NCBI GenBank assembly: GCA_932294295.1
Contig: OW028575.1
Location: 42,442,753-42,506,752, forward strand
DNA: 64,000 bases
DNA from: Alitta virens
Taxonomy: Eukaryota; Annelida; Polychaeta; Phyllodocida; Nereididae
Direction of reading: 5' to 3'
Program-made: the position numbers and the translations under genes
Shown: positions 12,669 to 26,449 of the stretch, piece by piece
Position numbering within the stretch: the stretch's first letter is position 1
Layout: the number at the start of each line of letters is the position of its first letter
Notes under the pieces: generated by a model
Databases searched by the model: none
The model's input: the letters and a program-made list of their open reading frames with translations, nothing else
What the model was told of the DNA's origin: nothing

Positions 12669-14123
12669 CCCACCCACACCTGTCCCAGGGCACCAGGCCA
12701 TCAAAAAAGGTGTCCAATATTCCCAATGTCAGACGTTACCTTCAAGATGTCATCATAGCTGCTGACGGCCTGTTAGTTGTCCCTGACCGTCAACCATTTC
12801 AACCTACCAGAGATCGCATTGTAGTGCCCCGCTCTGTCCTCAGTGGTTTACTTACTGCTGTTCATTTACGATTCGACCAACCAAGCCCCCACCAAATGAA
12901 GAAGCTTATCTCGCGTTACTTTTATGCCTTAGACCTTGATAAGGCTGTGACTACCGTATGCTCTGCGTGCCACCATTGTGCGTCCTTACGCAGTGTGCCT
13001 ATTCATGTCCATCCCCAGTCTTCTTGCCCCCCTCCCGACCAAGTGGGCTTATCATTCTGCCTGGATGTTATGAAGCGTAACCGGCAACTAGTGGTTGTCC
13101 TGCGAGAGACAGTGTTATCCTATACCTTCACTGCGTTTGTACAAGATGAGAAGCGCAACTCCGTGCGCGATGCCATCATTACTTTGTGTGCAAGTGTCCA
13201 CTGCCTCGGAGACCATCACATTTCTTTCCGAGTTGATCCTGCTCCTGGCTTATCCTCGCTTGTCCATGACTCCCTTTTATACACTCATGGCATACAAATT
13301 GTTGTTGCAGGCAAATAATGTCAACAAAAATCCTGTGGCTGAACGTTGCATACAAGAACTTGGGCTGGAATGCCTTAAGATCTGTCCTGAAGGTGGTCCC
13401 CTGACTCATGTGACCCTCGCCCTTGCCACTGCCAACATGAATGCCAGAATACGTGAATGTGGACTGTCGTCTCGTGAGATCTGGACCCAGCGTGACCAGA
13501 TCACTGGAGCTCAGTTACCCCTGGACGATCGCCAAGTAACTCTCCAACAACACCTCACCCGTTCCATGAGCCATGGTCCCAGTGCTAGGTCCAAAGCCCA
13601 TGGCAAGGTTGCCAAACCCCCCTGTGACATCCGAGTTGATGACCTTGTGTTTATTGCTGGAGAACGTGATAAAACGAAGGCTCGGGACAGATATCTTGTT
13701 GTGGAGCTCTCCCAGGATCGCTGTACAGTTCGCAAGTTCACACAGTCTCAGTACCATGCCAAATCTTATGATATCCCTCTGTGTGATTGTTATCCTGTAC
13801 TTCCATCCACACCGGCCGATGCGCCTCGTGATCCAATCCGTGGATTGGATTCTGATGGTGATGATTCTGTCCCTGACCCACAGTCCCCACCTACTGTGCC
13901 CTTTCCCACTGAGCCACCACCAGCTGGTCTCCATAACCTGCCTGCGCCTCCACCAGAGATAGTGACTGTTGATGTCCCCGCTTGCCATGATCCTATTCCC
14001 GCAACTTCAGTTGATGTGTGCCCCGCGACTGACCCTCATTCCCCTGCCTTTTCCCCTGTTCGCAAGTCTGCTAGACAGAAAAACCAGCCGCACTGGATGT
14101 CTTCTGGTGATTGGGAACTCTAA
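12629..14123 (+). pseudogene. retroelement integrase, frameshifted
   Basis: An HHCC zinc-binding region ends in CSACHHC (about 12960). The three catalytic acids of the DDE core are visible: D in SFCLDVMKR, D in FRVDPAPG, and E in NKNPVAER. The last lies in a different frame, after a break near 13310. A C-terminal basic region (ARDRYLVVELS) precedes a proline-rich end and a stop at about 14121. Confidence 0.75.
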
Positions 14124-14620
14124 CTGATTGGGAACTCTTAACTGACTGCCCCAGTATTCCTGTTTACCAATCCAGCATGTTTAATTAAATATATATATAT
14201 ATTCCAGTGATTTACTTATTTTCAAGTACTTACCAGATTTGCTACATCTTTTAAAAGTATTGTTTGCATATATTTTTATGTGTGTATTGTTCCAACAGTT
14301 TGTTCTGTGTTATATTAGTGTTCACATAGTTCAGGTTCCTTGCGTCCAAGTTGAGTCTAGCCCATATGGTGATATTCATATGTTGTGCTTTTTAGTCTTG
14401 CTAATTCACTAGCTATCTTTATAATAGTTTGTCAGTTAAGGCAGCTCTTTTATTAATACGGTCTTATGCTGCTCTTGTTGTACTTGTACGGCTTCCTCAT
14501 TTAGTAACCATTATTAGCATTATGTAGCTATGTATATCATATTCTCAGTTCTATATTATGTATGATTTATAGTTATGTAAAATTTATAGAGATGTACGGT
14601 AGAGAGATCAGAGTAGAGAG

Positions 14621-14752
14621 TGGCTACGCCACTAGTGTTAATTACCGCGAGCCCTCGCGCGCCCTCTACCGATAATCATTCTTTTTCCTCGTTCGTTTAT
14701 GTACACATAATACAGAAGACTAAGAGACATTCTCGAGTTGTTTATTGTCGCA
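14621..14752 (+). repeat. 3' LTR
   Basis: It starts TGGCTACGCCACTAG after a purine-rich tract and ends TTTATTGTCGCA, giving TG...CA ends. It is collinear with the 5' LTR. Confidence 0.7.
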
Positions 14753-15529
14753 GCACTGATGCTGCACCTTTGAGGGCACAAAACCCCCTGGATCTGATGA
14801 GCAGGGACAGAGATCTCTGAGCATTCAGAGTGACCCAATGGTCTTTCTCTAGATAGATCATACTTATGAGACATCTTACTTGTTATTCCAAGTCCAGAAC
14901 ACTCCTTGCCAGTCCCTTTGGATACTGGATTCCACTTGAGACTCTATGCTCTATAGTCTAGGCTCATGACTGAACTGTATTGTGTAGTAATTCCTGTTGG
15001 AATAAACCTGTAAACTTTAAGTCTGTTGTTGATCTTTTGTTGGACAAGACTAAGGGTCTAAGAACCTTTATCCATGGTCAACTTGCCATGCATATGAGCA
15101 AGAACCATTACAATATCAATGGTTAGTTTAATAATGATAATTAACAGAAAAAAGAAAGAAAAATATCTAATGATACAGAAGTAGCCAACTTGTGCCAAAA
15201 CAAACCAAACAACAGATATTTTCGCAAAGTGTGCCTAAGACTGTGTTTAGATACAGTAATTTTGATAGATTCTGTAATTTTGGTATGGCCCTACGTTTAG
15301 TTCTAAAAAAAAAAACCTTGTTAGGCATAGTCCAGTTGTTAAAAAAAAATCTGGCTGTGCCTCGAATTTCTTCAAAGAGTTACTAAAAAATCCCTTAAAA
15401 CCAAAGCACAATTGACAAATGTGAAAATCATATTTTATTTCAAGGTAAAATTTAGAAGCTTTATTATTAGGAGGAAAACAATGCCATAGTTCTGAGTTCC
15501 ATCTACTAAAGTCATGAGACTGGGGACAG
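14753..15529. other. no gene seen
   Basis: I found no SLC3 exon here even though the family needs about 30 residues between exons 3 and 4. The stretch around 'ggaataaacctgtaaac' (about 14999) looks like an end of another LTR-type element, but this is only an impression. Confidence 0.5.
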
Positions 15530-15654
15530 AGATTTCGGTTATGATGTTGTGAGCCACACAGACATTTCTTCGGAATATGGCACTTTGGAAGATGTACAAC
15601 GTCTGTTGGAGGAGGCACATAGCAGAGGTAGGTGAAAGAGAAAGAAAGACGGGC

Positions 15655-16075
15655 TAACAACTAGACAGACAACTAGACAGACAGCTAGACATACAACTAG
15701 ACAGACAGCTAGACAGATGACTAGACAGTTGACTAGACAAACGACTAGACAGACAACTAGTCAGACTACTAGACAGACAACTAGTCAGACTACTAGACAG
15801 ACAACTAGACATAAAACTAGACAGATAACTAGACAGGACTAGACACAACTAGACAGAGGACTAGACAGATGACTAGACAGACAACTAGTGAGACTACTAG
15901 ACAGACGACTAGACAGACGACTAGTCAGATGAATGGACAGACAACTAGACAGACAACTAGAACGACAACTGAACCGACAACTAGACAACTAGACAACTAG
16001 ACAGACAACTAGACAAACAACTAGACGAACAACTAGACAGACAACAAGACAGACAACAAGAAAGACACAGAGACA
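15655..16075. repeat. 12-bp-based satellite (acaactagacag)
   Basis: Imperfect repeats of 'acaactagacag' run for about 420 bp. Minus-strand reading frames rich in Ser-Cys-Leu are translations of this satellite and are not genes. An A/G-rich stretch and GATA units follow to 16205. Confidence 0.95.
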
Positions 16076-16293
16076 GACTGAAAAAAATACAGGCAGAAAG
16101 AAAGGAAGAATTCAAAGAAAGAAAGAAGGACACAATAGCAGGAAGGACATGCAGAATGAAAAAAGAGATAGATAGAAAGATAGATAGATAGATGGATAGA
16201 TGCATTTAAATGCTGTGTAATTAAATGCTGTGTATTTTTTGCACAAAGTTTCGTAATAAGTAAATGTTCAAACTTCCATCATTCATGTTGTTT

Positions 16294-17737
16294 TCAAATT
16301 TTGTCTTGTTGCCATGGTACACTCCCAGCTTCTGAGTTGACGTAGTTGACCAAGTATTGCCGCATTTCCTTGGCTGCTCTGTTGGTGTTGCCTCTGTACA
16401 CATCTCCCATGTCTGGTAAATTGGCATTCTCCCTCCATGCACCTGGGATGATCTCATGAATGTTTGCATTTTCCTGGTCAACAGCATTCACTTGAGCAGT
16501 TGGATACTTCAGCCTCAGTAGGTTGTGCAACACACAGCAAGCAAGAGTTATGGTGCACACTCTGTCAGCACTTTGAGGCATTGTTGTGAGGAGACACCTG
16601 AACCTGGCAGCCAAAAGTCCAAAGGCATTCTCTACCACCCGTCTAGCTCTAGAAAGTCTGTAGTTGAAGATTCGGTCTTCCATGGTCATGTTCCTGTGAG
16701 GCAGAGGCTTCATCATCCAAGTCTGCCGTCCAAAGGCATCATCCCCAACTATGAAGTAAGGCACTGGTTGGTCATCATTAGGCAGGTTATCTGGTTCAGG
16801 TAATCCAATGTTCCCACTTTCTAGCACTTCCTTCAATTCTGTCTGACTAAACACTCCAGCATCTGAGCCTGGTCCACTGGCACCAATGTCAACATAGAGG
16901 AACTTGTATTCAGCATCAACTACAGCCAGTAGGACATTAGAGAAAAATCCCTTGTAGTTGTAGAACAGGGATCCAGACTTCCTTGGACATCTGATGGCAA
17001 TGTGCTTCCCATCAATGGCGCCGACACAGTGGGGGAAGTTCCATCTGTTGTAGAATCCATTGGCAACTTCTTTCCAGGCTTCTGGGGTTACAGGACAATG
17101 CATCACTTCTGCTGAGTACTCGTCTATGATGGCCTGGCAGACTTCGATGAAAAGGATAGAAATGGTATTGAAGGCTACCCTAAATCCATACTGCAGAGAC
17201 ATGTAGCTGTTGCCCGTACCCAGGTAGCGCAAGGTAATAGCCAGTTTCAATCCAGGTTCAAGGGCCCTCCTCCAAAAGGTATCCTGCTTTGTAAGGTCCC
17301 ACTCTGGCCAGAACTTCATGAAATAAGTCAGGCTCCATCCTCATGAAATTCTTGAAGCCACCCACATCTTCTGCAGTCAATTTAGCCATCAGTTTTTCAT
17401 ACTGCCCATAATGAGGTCTTCTTAGAAGCCAAGGTCGCACCCACATTCGCCTTCTTCTTCTTCTTCATGCAGCACCAGCATTTTGTAATAAGTCATCTTC
17501 ATCAGTTGTTGTTGTGGCCCTCTCTGCATCGTCTTGCAGTTTCTGTTCTTCTTGCAGAATTATATCCTTTGCAGCAGTAAGTAGCTGGACTTGCATGTCC
17601 AGGTACTTCACATCCAATTCCACCCTGTCATGGTGTGATAAAGGCAAATCCAATTCTTCTGTAGTAGCAACACCTTTGCAGTATGGTAGTCCAAAGTGGA
17701 ATGATGGACAGTGGACTGCAGCCAGTTTAAATACCAA
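16294..17737 (-). pseudogene. Harbinger/HARBI1-type DDE transposase, two disruptions
   Basis: The main frame (17319 down to 16294) has the PIF/Harbinger nuclease pattern. It contains GAIDGKHIAIRCPR with the first D, FLYVDIGASG with the second D, and RRVVENAFG with the catalytic E. The upstream part (MWVRPWLLRRPHYG, from 17446) is in another frame, so there is a frameshift near 17295. Further upstream, a 90-codon frame from 17737 ends at an in-frame TGA (17465-17467) directly before an arginine run that leads into MWVRPWL. With one stop and one frameshift it looks recently dead. No intron is needed to explain it. I could not find convincing terminal inverted repeats. The array at 17768-18019 abuts its 5' side. 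Confidence 0.8.
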
Positions 17738-17767
17738 TTTCAGAGCTATCCGGGTGAAAACCGGTTA

Positions 17768-18019
17768 ACTCCGTATTAAGATCGTGCAAAGATCGTGTAT
17801 ATCCCTGAAGGCCCCGTGTAACATCCGGTTCACTCGGCACTCATCCGGGACAGTCGTGTTACTTCCAGCAACAACCGTGGCTCACTCCTTGGTGCACCGG
17901 GCACCTCCTTGCACCCCCGTGTTTCAACCATACATATCTGTGTAGCGACCGTATACATCCGTGTAATGGCCGTGTTGCTCCTTGTTGCCACCGTATTGCC
18001 ATCGTGTCCACACCGCCAA
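17768..18019. repeat. helically phased 21-bp degenerate array, about 12 units
   Basis: CGTGT-like cores (cgtat, cgtgc, cgtgt, cggtt and similar) recur at about 17772, 17783, 17794, 17815, 17826, 17835, 17846, 17855, 17876, 17898, 17919, 17939, 17950, 17960, 17971, 17981, 17992 and 18003. The average step is 10.5 bp, the helical repeat of B-DNA. The sequence can be cut into twelve 21-bp units with cores in both halves. It begins 30 bp upstream of the transposase reading frame on the minus strand. Confidence 0.75.
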
Positions 18020-18119
18020 ATATTTCGTTTGTTGACATTTCCAATTTTTTCGCCCGGACCGCCCCGGATTGAAAGAAATTTCATTCCAGGATGCTCCGGT
18101 GTCTGATCCGGCTATGTGT

Positions 18120-19750
18120 GAATAGATGACAAATTAGTTTATTTCTATTATTGGTGATATTTATGATCTGCCATGAGTGTGTATCCACAGTTCATTAGCT
18201 TCTTTCTTTATTTATTTGATACAATTTGTTGTATTATTAAATAAATACATAATGAGTAGAACAATGTTGTGAGTTATAAATATGAGAGCACATGGGTGCT
18301 ATTTATAAACATTTTGAAATCCCCCTATTTATTGGGCCAATCAGCACCCATTTATTCGGGGTTTAAACCCCAGGGTATGTTTATCAGCTGGGGTCATAAA
18401 GACTGGCACCAGATTAAATGACCATCATTAAAAGAGCATCGCGACATACATAGAACACATAAAATCCCAGCTTTCCCCTCCTTCTGTGTCTCCATGAAAA
18501 GACTGAGGAGAGTTCCTCCTTGTCTAAGGCTCCTTCTACGGCTGTTCCAGTTAATACTGCCCCCTCAGGCACTACGTCTTAGCAATGGCTGACATGTAGC
18601 ATTCTGTAATTATTGTGTCCAGTGAGAGCCAAAACTGTGATCTATTTTATTCAAGAATCTATGAATGTTATAATTCATAGGAAAAAAATTCAGTGATCAT
18701 GTATCAAGATTTTAATGAAAATGTATGAGATATTAAAAAAATTAATTGATCTCATGCAGAGTGATTTAGTTACTTCTTTGCAATTTGACTGTTTACAGAA
18801 GTTTCACAGTCTGATGGCATAAGGACGGTTTGTGACCTAAATCTCTGAGTGTCCTTTATTTTGCATGGATTTTTCTCTGTGAATTGTGCCCAGGACTACA
18901 AGATTTTAATTAACGAATCCTAATAACATACAAAATCCACATAAAATGAGTTTACGTGGAGTATTTTTGTTTTGGAGTTTTTGTAATGAATGATCTAATT
19001 TTTTTTTACATCAAATTATTAAATGACCATATTTTAAAGCTGTCAACACTGTCATACATATGTCTTCACTCAGTTTGATCAGATACTAGAGTGCCTGCCA
19101 AAGCTGAAATAGTCTCTCGAGTATATGGTGCAAATAAATCCAAATAAATATTTGAGTGCAACAAAACTCTATTAATTATTTATTAAATATCTGAACATGT
19201 AACCATAATTGCACAATATAAAAATGCTAGCTTTACTGAACAAAAAGACATCCCCTTATCACATGTATTAATGCTTGAAAAAAAAAATAGCAGCTTAAAC
19301 AATGTTAAAATCAGTCTCTTACACATTGTAGGTGCAAAGGAAACAGAAATTTTACAATTATTTACATTACAACAAGCATTTGAGTGGGGTTTTGATCCAT
19401 CATATTTTATATTAGAATTATTTGAAAACATGTTTATGAACAATGTGAAAGAAATTTGTGACCCTTGAATTCCCCTCATATTTGCTACCCCCTGTTCCTT
19501 TGTAATGATATGGTAAACTTATAAAATGTTAAAATGTATGGTTCCAGAGAAATATCTGACTTAGATTTAGTAGTATATATATATATGCTGAATAGAATCC
19601 CAAAAAAAATATCATGGTATAAAATTGGTGTCATCACCATAACAAACAACAATGAAAAAATAGCTTTTTAAAAATTTGATTAGCATAAATTAAAAATGAG
19701 ATCCTGCATTTCTGGTCCATGTCCTCATCCATGCTCCAGATGGAAATGTT
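18120..19750. other. no gene recognised
   Basis: Only short AT-rich reading frames occur, including two overlapping ones on opposite strands at 19183-19479. Neither resembles a family I know, and no splice-linked coding signal is visible. Confidence 0.6.
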
Positions 19751-19751
19751 T

Positions 19752-22700
19752 CTAAAAGTCTTTCCGCAGTTCTTGACTAGATATTTGGTGACACAAAATG
19801 AAATGTTTCACATGTTCTGGTGTCTCTGGACTTTCTGTTGGTCTGCCAACTAGTGTTTCAACTACTTTTCCTGGAGATGCACCAATCATGTTTTGCTTCA
19901 TTAGAGCAATTGCCATGATGAAACTGTCACTTCTCCTAACCCATCTTTGTTCAATGTAAAATGCTTTTTCGTCCCAACACAGGAGCTGTAAATAATCAAG
20001 GGTTAGAAAGCAATCGAGGGTTAGAAAATTCAATAGCTTTTTAAAATTGTTTCTCTACATCTTTGAAGAGCATTCCTTGTAGTGAATTGGTTCTTATCTT
20101 AAAAACAAAAATCACAATAAATGGTAAAATGAAAGGTCCGCCAGACGACTGGTCCTCTGACCAACTCGCCCGCCGATACAACTGGTCCGCCAGTCAGGTC
20201 AACTGGTCCGCTACCCTAAGAGTCAGAAAGCCAACCCCCTTCTCCTGCATTACAATACATCAGTAATTGTACTTTACATATATCCAGGTATATCAATTAT
20301 AGGTGTTAAAGTGATATGAAGTCTCACATCTAGGTCAAACTGAGAGTTTCTTTAAATTTACCCCTGAGAAACCACTTTGCCATGTGTCCATCCATTTGTT
20401 AATAATGAGTATTTTAGTCTTAAAATCGGCCACAGTGATTTTGGTGTACACCGAAATAATTTGAAACTTGGTTGGACTCTCGCTGGAGTCACGTGACCAC
20501 ACAGCCAGGCAGAGCCAAATTCCATTGCATTGAATACAACCACCATGAACCATGAGGGTTTTGTTTACTCATTATACATTAGTTGAAGCACAAGGTAAAC
20601 TGTTTTCACAATTCATATGAGTGAATATCATACACTGTGAATGGAGGACAAGCCCATCTAATTGTTTCTGTTAGTTTGACAGCTCTGAACACGTGGGCCA
20701 CATGAATAAATTATGATAATACCCAAACTTTGTGTGACTTGCCTGGGATCTCCTGGGGTACCTTTCCTGGGTGTGAATTGATAGAAAGAGAACAATAACT
20801 TCATTCTTCTTTGGAATGCTCTAATGAGCTACCCTCTAACCCTAGAAGCTCCTAAACATTGCAGCTGTGGTGAGTGACAAACTAGCCATGTGCTTGTTGT
20901 TTACATCTCGCAAAATCTTGTGCTTAAAATAGCTTGCAGCAGCAGCAGCCAATCACACAGTGACTCCACCATGATGCCCAAATCTTGCCTAATGGATTTT
21001 ACCAGTACTTTGATGCTGTCAAGAATATGATTTAAACGTTTCAAAAAAGTACAAAACAAGTAAGTTTAGTGGTAGATGTAGCTATTCCTTCATTTAAGGG
21101 CTGGATATTTCTTGGAAAGTCTAAGACATCGTATCACTTTAAGTGCAATCATCAGACATGCACTCCAGTTAAGTACCTTTCCTGAGTGCAGTCATGGGCC
21201 TCTATTAAATTGTTTTAGGTAGGCCTAGGTGATCTACGGTTTTAGTTCAATATTCAGTAATGTTGGGTCAAGATAATATTGAGTTATAAAACTCAGGAAT
21301 GAATCTCCTTTATTTTTTGGTAATTATATCTACAAATTACGGGCTTGCAACATGATCTTTCTGTAGCAAACAAGAAGGTACAAAAACCATCCCTCCTACT
21401 ATTTTTAGTCTCAAGATATTCCAGTTTTTATATTGTACAACTCTGACCCTCAGAGGGGAGGGGGGCGCTAGGCAGCCACCGGCAGATGCTTGGCCGCAAG
21501 AATGGCCGCCGCACGTCCGCCCAGGCCCCCCTGCTTTTAAGCAGCGGCAAGTCAGTAAACGGTTACTGACCAGCAGCAGGCTGACGGACTAGTCTCAAGT
21601 GGCGGACGAATAGGCTTCAGCAGCGGACAAGTTGAACTTGCCGGCGGACGAGTCGGTAGTGGACGAGTCGTCTGGTGGACGAGTTTACTATACTCCAAAT
21701 TGTGCCTTAATATCTGCCAGGTTTACTACAAGTTCAGGCTTATAGAAGCATCAAGTTGTTCTGCCAATCACTTGAAATTTTCAGGTTATAAAAATTCCCT
21801 TTGTTTTTATGTAGAAAAGTTCAAAGACATTCAAGGAACGTCGGTATCTTATTGTGGATGCACCGAGAACGGCCATAACGCCCAGTTTCCTCATTGCATC
21901 CCATCCACGGGTTTCCAACCAAAATGCGGATCTTGCAAAATCTGCATCACGGAAGTATTTTGAGTTGTTCATGTGCCTCATGTGGTCAATATCTTGAGTC
22001 AAACATATTCCTGAGATAAATCAAAAAGAAAGAAAAATTTTACCACTCAATGTTCCCAGTGTACAGTGGCAGCACTAGGATTTCTGAAGGGGGGGGGGGG
22101 GGGTCAACTGAGGGGCAATGGATTCATATAGAGGGGCAACTGAACATATATCCAACACTCCAAACATCAATTAGCAGGTTCAACCTGGGGGGGGGGGGGG
22201 GGGCGGGGGCAAGCTAGGTGGTCTCTGGGAGGGCATGGCAATTGCCCATACTGCACCCACTGCCAGTGTAGCCATGCATATATATATAGAAAATATACAG
22301 AGCTTCTCAAGAATGCTAGCAGAAATGGTGTAAGGGGGAGGGGGGTTTGAACCTACCTGGTGCAATTAATAGGGTTTCAGAGTTGCCAACTTCTTATATA
22401 TGAAGAAACTAAAATGTTGAGAAAATACTTGCCTAAATCAAAGAGAAATTTGAGTCTCATGGCGAGTGTGAGAGTTGGCAGCCCTGGGGTTCTATGCAGT
22501 GTTAACCCTGTACATTATTTGTTATCTAGGCCAAATCATATAATGGGTTTGGGGGGGGGGGGGGGAGTTCTGACCCTCAAATACACGACTGCTCTGAAAT
22601 GACTTAACTGCTAAAACTAGGCCTGGCTAATTTAGTAATAAGTTCCTACTTAATGTGTGCCTGTGTTGATTCACATGTCATGGCTCGGTCATTTTTAGTG

Positions 22701-22923
22701 ACCAAGGATCGTACGATCATTGCAGACTGCAGTGACATTGAGGGGGTTCATTCATTCATTCATGCATTTTGTTTCACTCACCAAGATGAGAAAATTCCTC
22801 GAATATTGACTTATGCAGGAGTAGTTTCTTTGGAAAACCAATCAGAGCCATCCATAGTATTCTCAGGAAATAATTGACATCAACAAACATGTACAAAAAT
22901 AGTAGAAGTATGATCCCCCACAT
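19752..22923 (-). CDS. THEM6-like (thioesterase superfamily) protein, three exons
   Basis: Exon 1 (22923-22782) starts with an ATG and a hydrophobic signal-anchor (MWGIILLLFLYMFVDVNYFL). Exon 2 (22010-21799) carries the hotdog-fold core DIDHMRHMNNSKYFRDADFA. Exon 3 (19985-19752) has CWDEKAFYIEQRW and ends QELRKDF. Together they give 195 codons plus stop; human THEM6 is about 208. Phases agree at both junctions (1 and 0). THEM6 relatives share the 4-hydroxybenzoyl-CoA thioesterase fold, but their substrate is not established. The membrane anchor suggests an endomembrane location. Oddity: exon 2 is followed by GGAATT rather than a GT donor, although the protein alignment fixes the boundary. A 1.56-kb foldback element sits in that intron. 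Confidence 0.8.
20123..21690. mobile_element. foldback element with GTCCGCC arrays (TU-like)
   Basis: The left end (20135-20212) has five GGTCCGCC-type units, the first four spaced 16-17 bp. The right end (21586-21680) has six GGCGGAC-type units in opposite orientation. The outer units match as inverted repeats ('gtccgccagacgact' against the complement of 'agtcgtctggtggac'). No target duplication was found. The GC-rich stretch 21450-21540 inside the right part is unlike the flanks. It lies within intron 2 of the THEM6-like gene. Confidence 0.55.
22064..22268. mobile_element. poly-G MITE with CAGTGGC ends
   Basis: It starts 'cagtggcagcac' and ends with the near reverse complement 'cccactgccagtg'. 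It contains two long G runs. It lies in intron 1 of the THEM6-like gene. Similar 'caggggcg' starts with G runs occur at about 2075 and 26099. Confidence 0.5.
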
Positions 22924-23581
22924 GCTGTCACCTCTATGTTTACTGTTTACAAACGCAAGGCATTTCTAGTAGATGTCGCTACGTGCAAGGCCAAAGTTTT
23001 GCGTAGACTATATAGTGTCGCCTCCTTTGGGAAAATTATAAGTTCATAAAAAAATATTTATTGAAGCTTATTGGGGACTTGTCTACATAACCAGAATATT
23101 CTTTTTCAAAGATACCTTGTGTTGTGTATAGCCAGCAGCACTAGGCCTACAGTGTAAACACTTTAGTACAGTATGATGGCTACTGCCTCATTGAGACCGG
23201 TGTTTGTGCCTTACATACTCCATTCTTTACTCAGAATTTCACAAATTTATTTATCTATTGTATAAATATAAATTCTAAACATTTTTCTGAACAATTCAGT
23301 CTTTATTTGACGAAAATCGGGCCAATATTAGAAGAGCAGCAGCCTTTTAAAGTATATGAATGCATCCCCCTCCCTGCCTACGCTGCTGCTGCGTTGACCT
23401 ATATATTGCTTATGATATAGTTCTATACTTGATAAAGGCCTAGGCCCAGTATATAAAAAAAGGGAATACATGAGCATATGCTTTTAATTGTTGAACAGTT
23501 TTATATAGACATATACAAGGAGGAAATCACTCAGATTAGACTGATTATAAATTCTTCAGTCACTCTAGATGTCTTCGGGGT

Positions 23582-26449
<2,868 letters not shown>

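Larger units (their letters stand above)
8982..14752 (+). mobile_element. degenerate Ty3/Gypsy-type LTR retrotransposon
   Basis: Short direct terminal repeats (about 130 bp) flank a gag - protease - reverse transcriptase - RNase H - integrase order, which is the Ty3/Gypsy order. A purine-rich tract (14599-14620) precedes the 3' repeat, as expected for second-strand priming. The flanking 5-mers are 'ccact' and 'gcact', an imperfect candidate target duplication. Alternatively, a 15-of-16 match (8954-8969 and 14750-14765) flanks the element. The coding region is broken by several stops and frameshifts, so the copy cannot make its proteins. It lies inside an intron of the SLC3 remnant. Confidence 0.85.
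6634..15627 (+). pseudogene. SLC3-type amino-acid transporter heavy chain (rBAT/4F2hc-like), 5' part, decayed
   Basis: Four exon remnants encode the N-terminal part of an SLC3 protein. SLC3 proteins are single-pass partners of SLC7 amino-acid exchangers with an amylase-like ectodomain. Exon 1 is 6634-6770: MDNPSY, then an acidic cytosolic tail, with a one-base frameshift near 6655. Exon 2 is 8129-8324: it contains PYAGM and ends in frame as RFSEEGFSNT only if one extra A near 8258 is ignored. Exon 3 is 8722-8895: the membrane segment FFWLCWLGLLAAVIALTIVL, then YYQIYVRSF and DGDGIGDI. Exon 4 is 15530-15627: DFGYDVVSHTDISSEYGTLE. The short exon expected between 3 and 4 is not found, no later exon follows, and a Gypsy-type element fills the intron. 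Donor and acceptor sites are mostly intact. A functional gene with sequence errors is possible but less likely, because TSC2 in the same window is error-free. Confidence 0.75.

Noticed and set aside
15654..16205. Minus-strand Ser/Cys/Leu-rich reading frames
   Set aside because: They are direct translations of the acaactagacag satellite and adjacent simple repeats.
22360..22602. Plus-strand 80-codon frame
   Set aside because: It ends in a poly-G repeat, shows no family resemblance and lies within the THEM6-like intron on the other strand.
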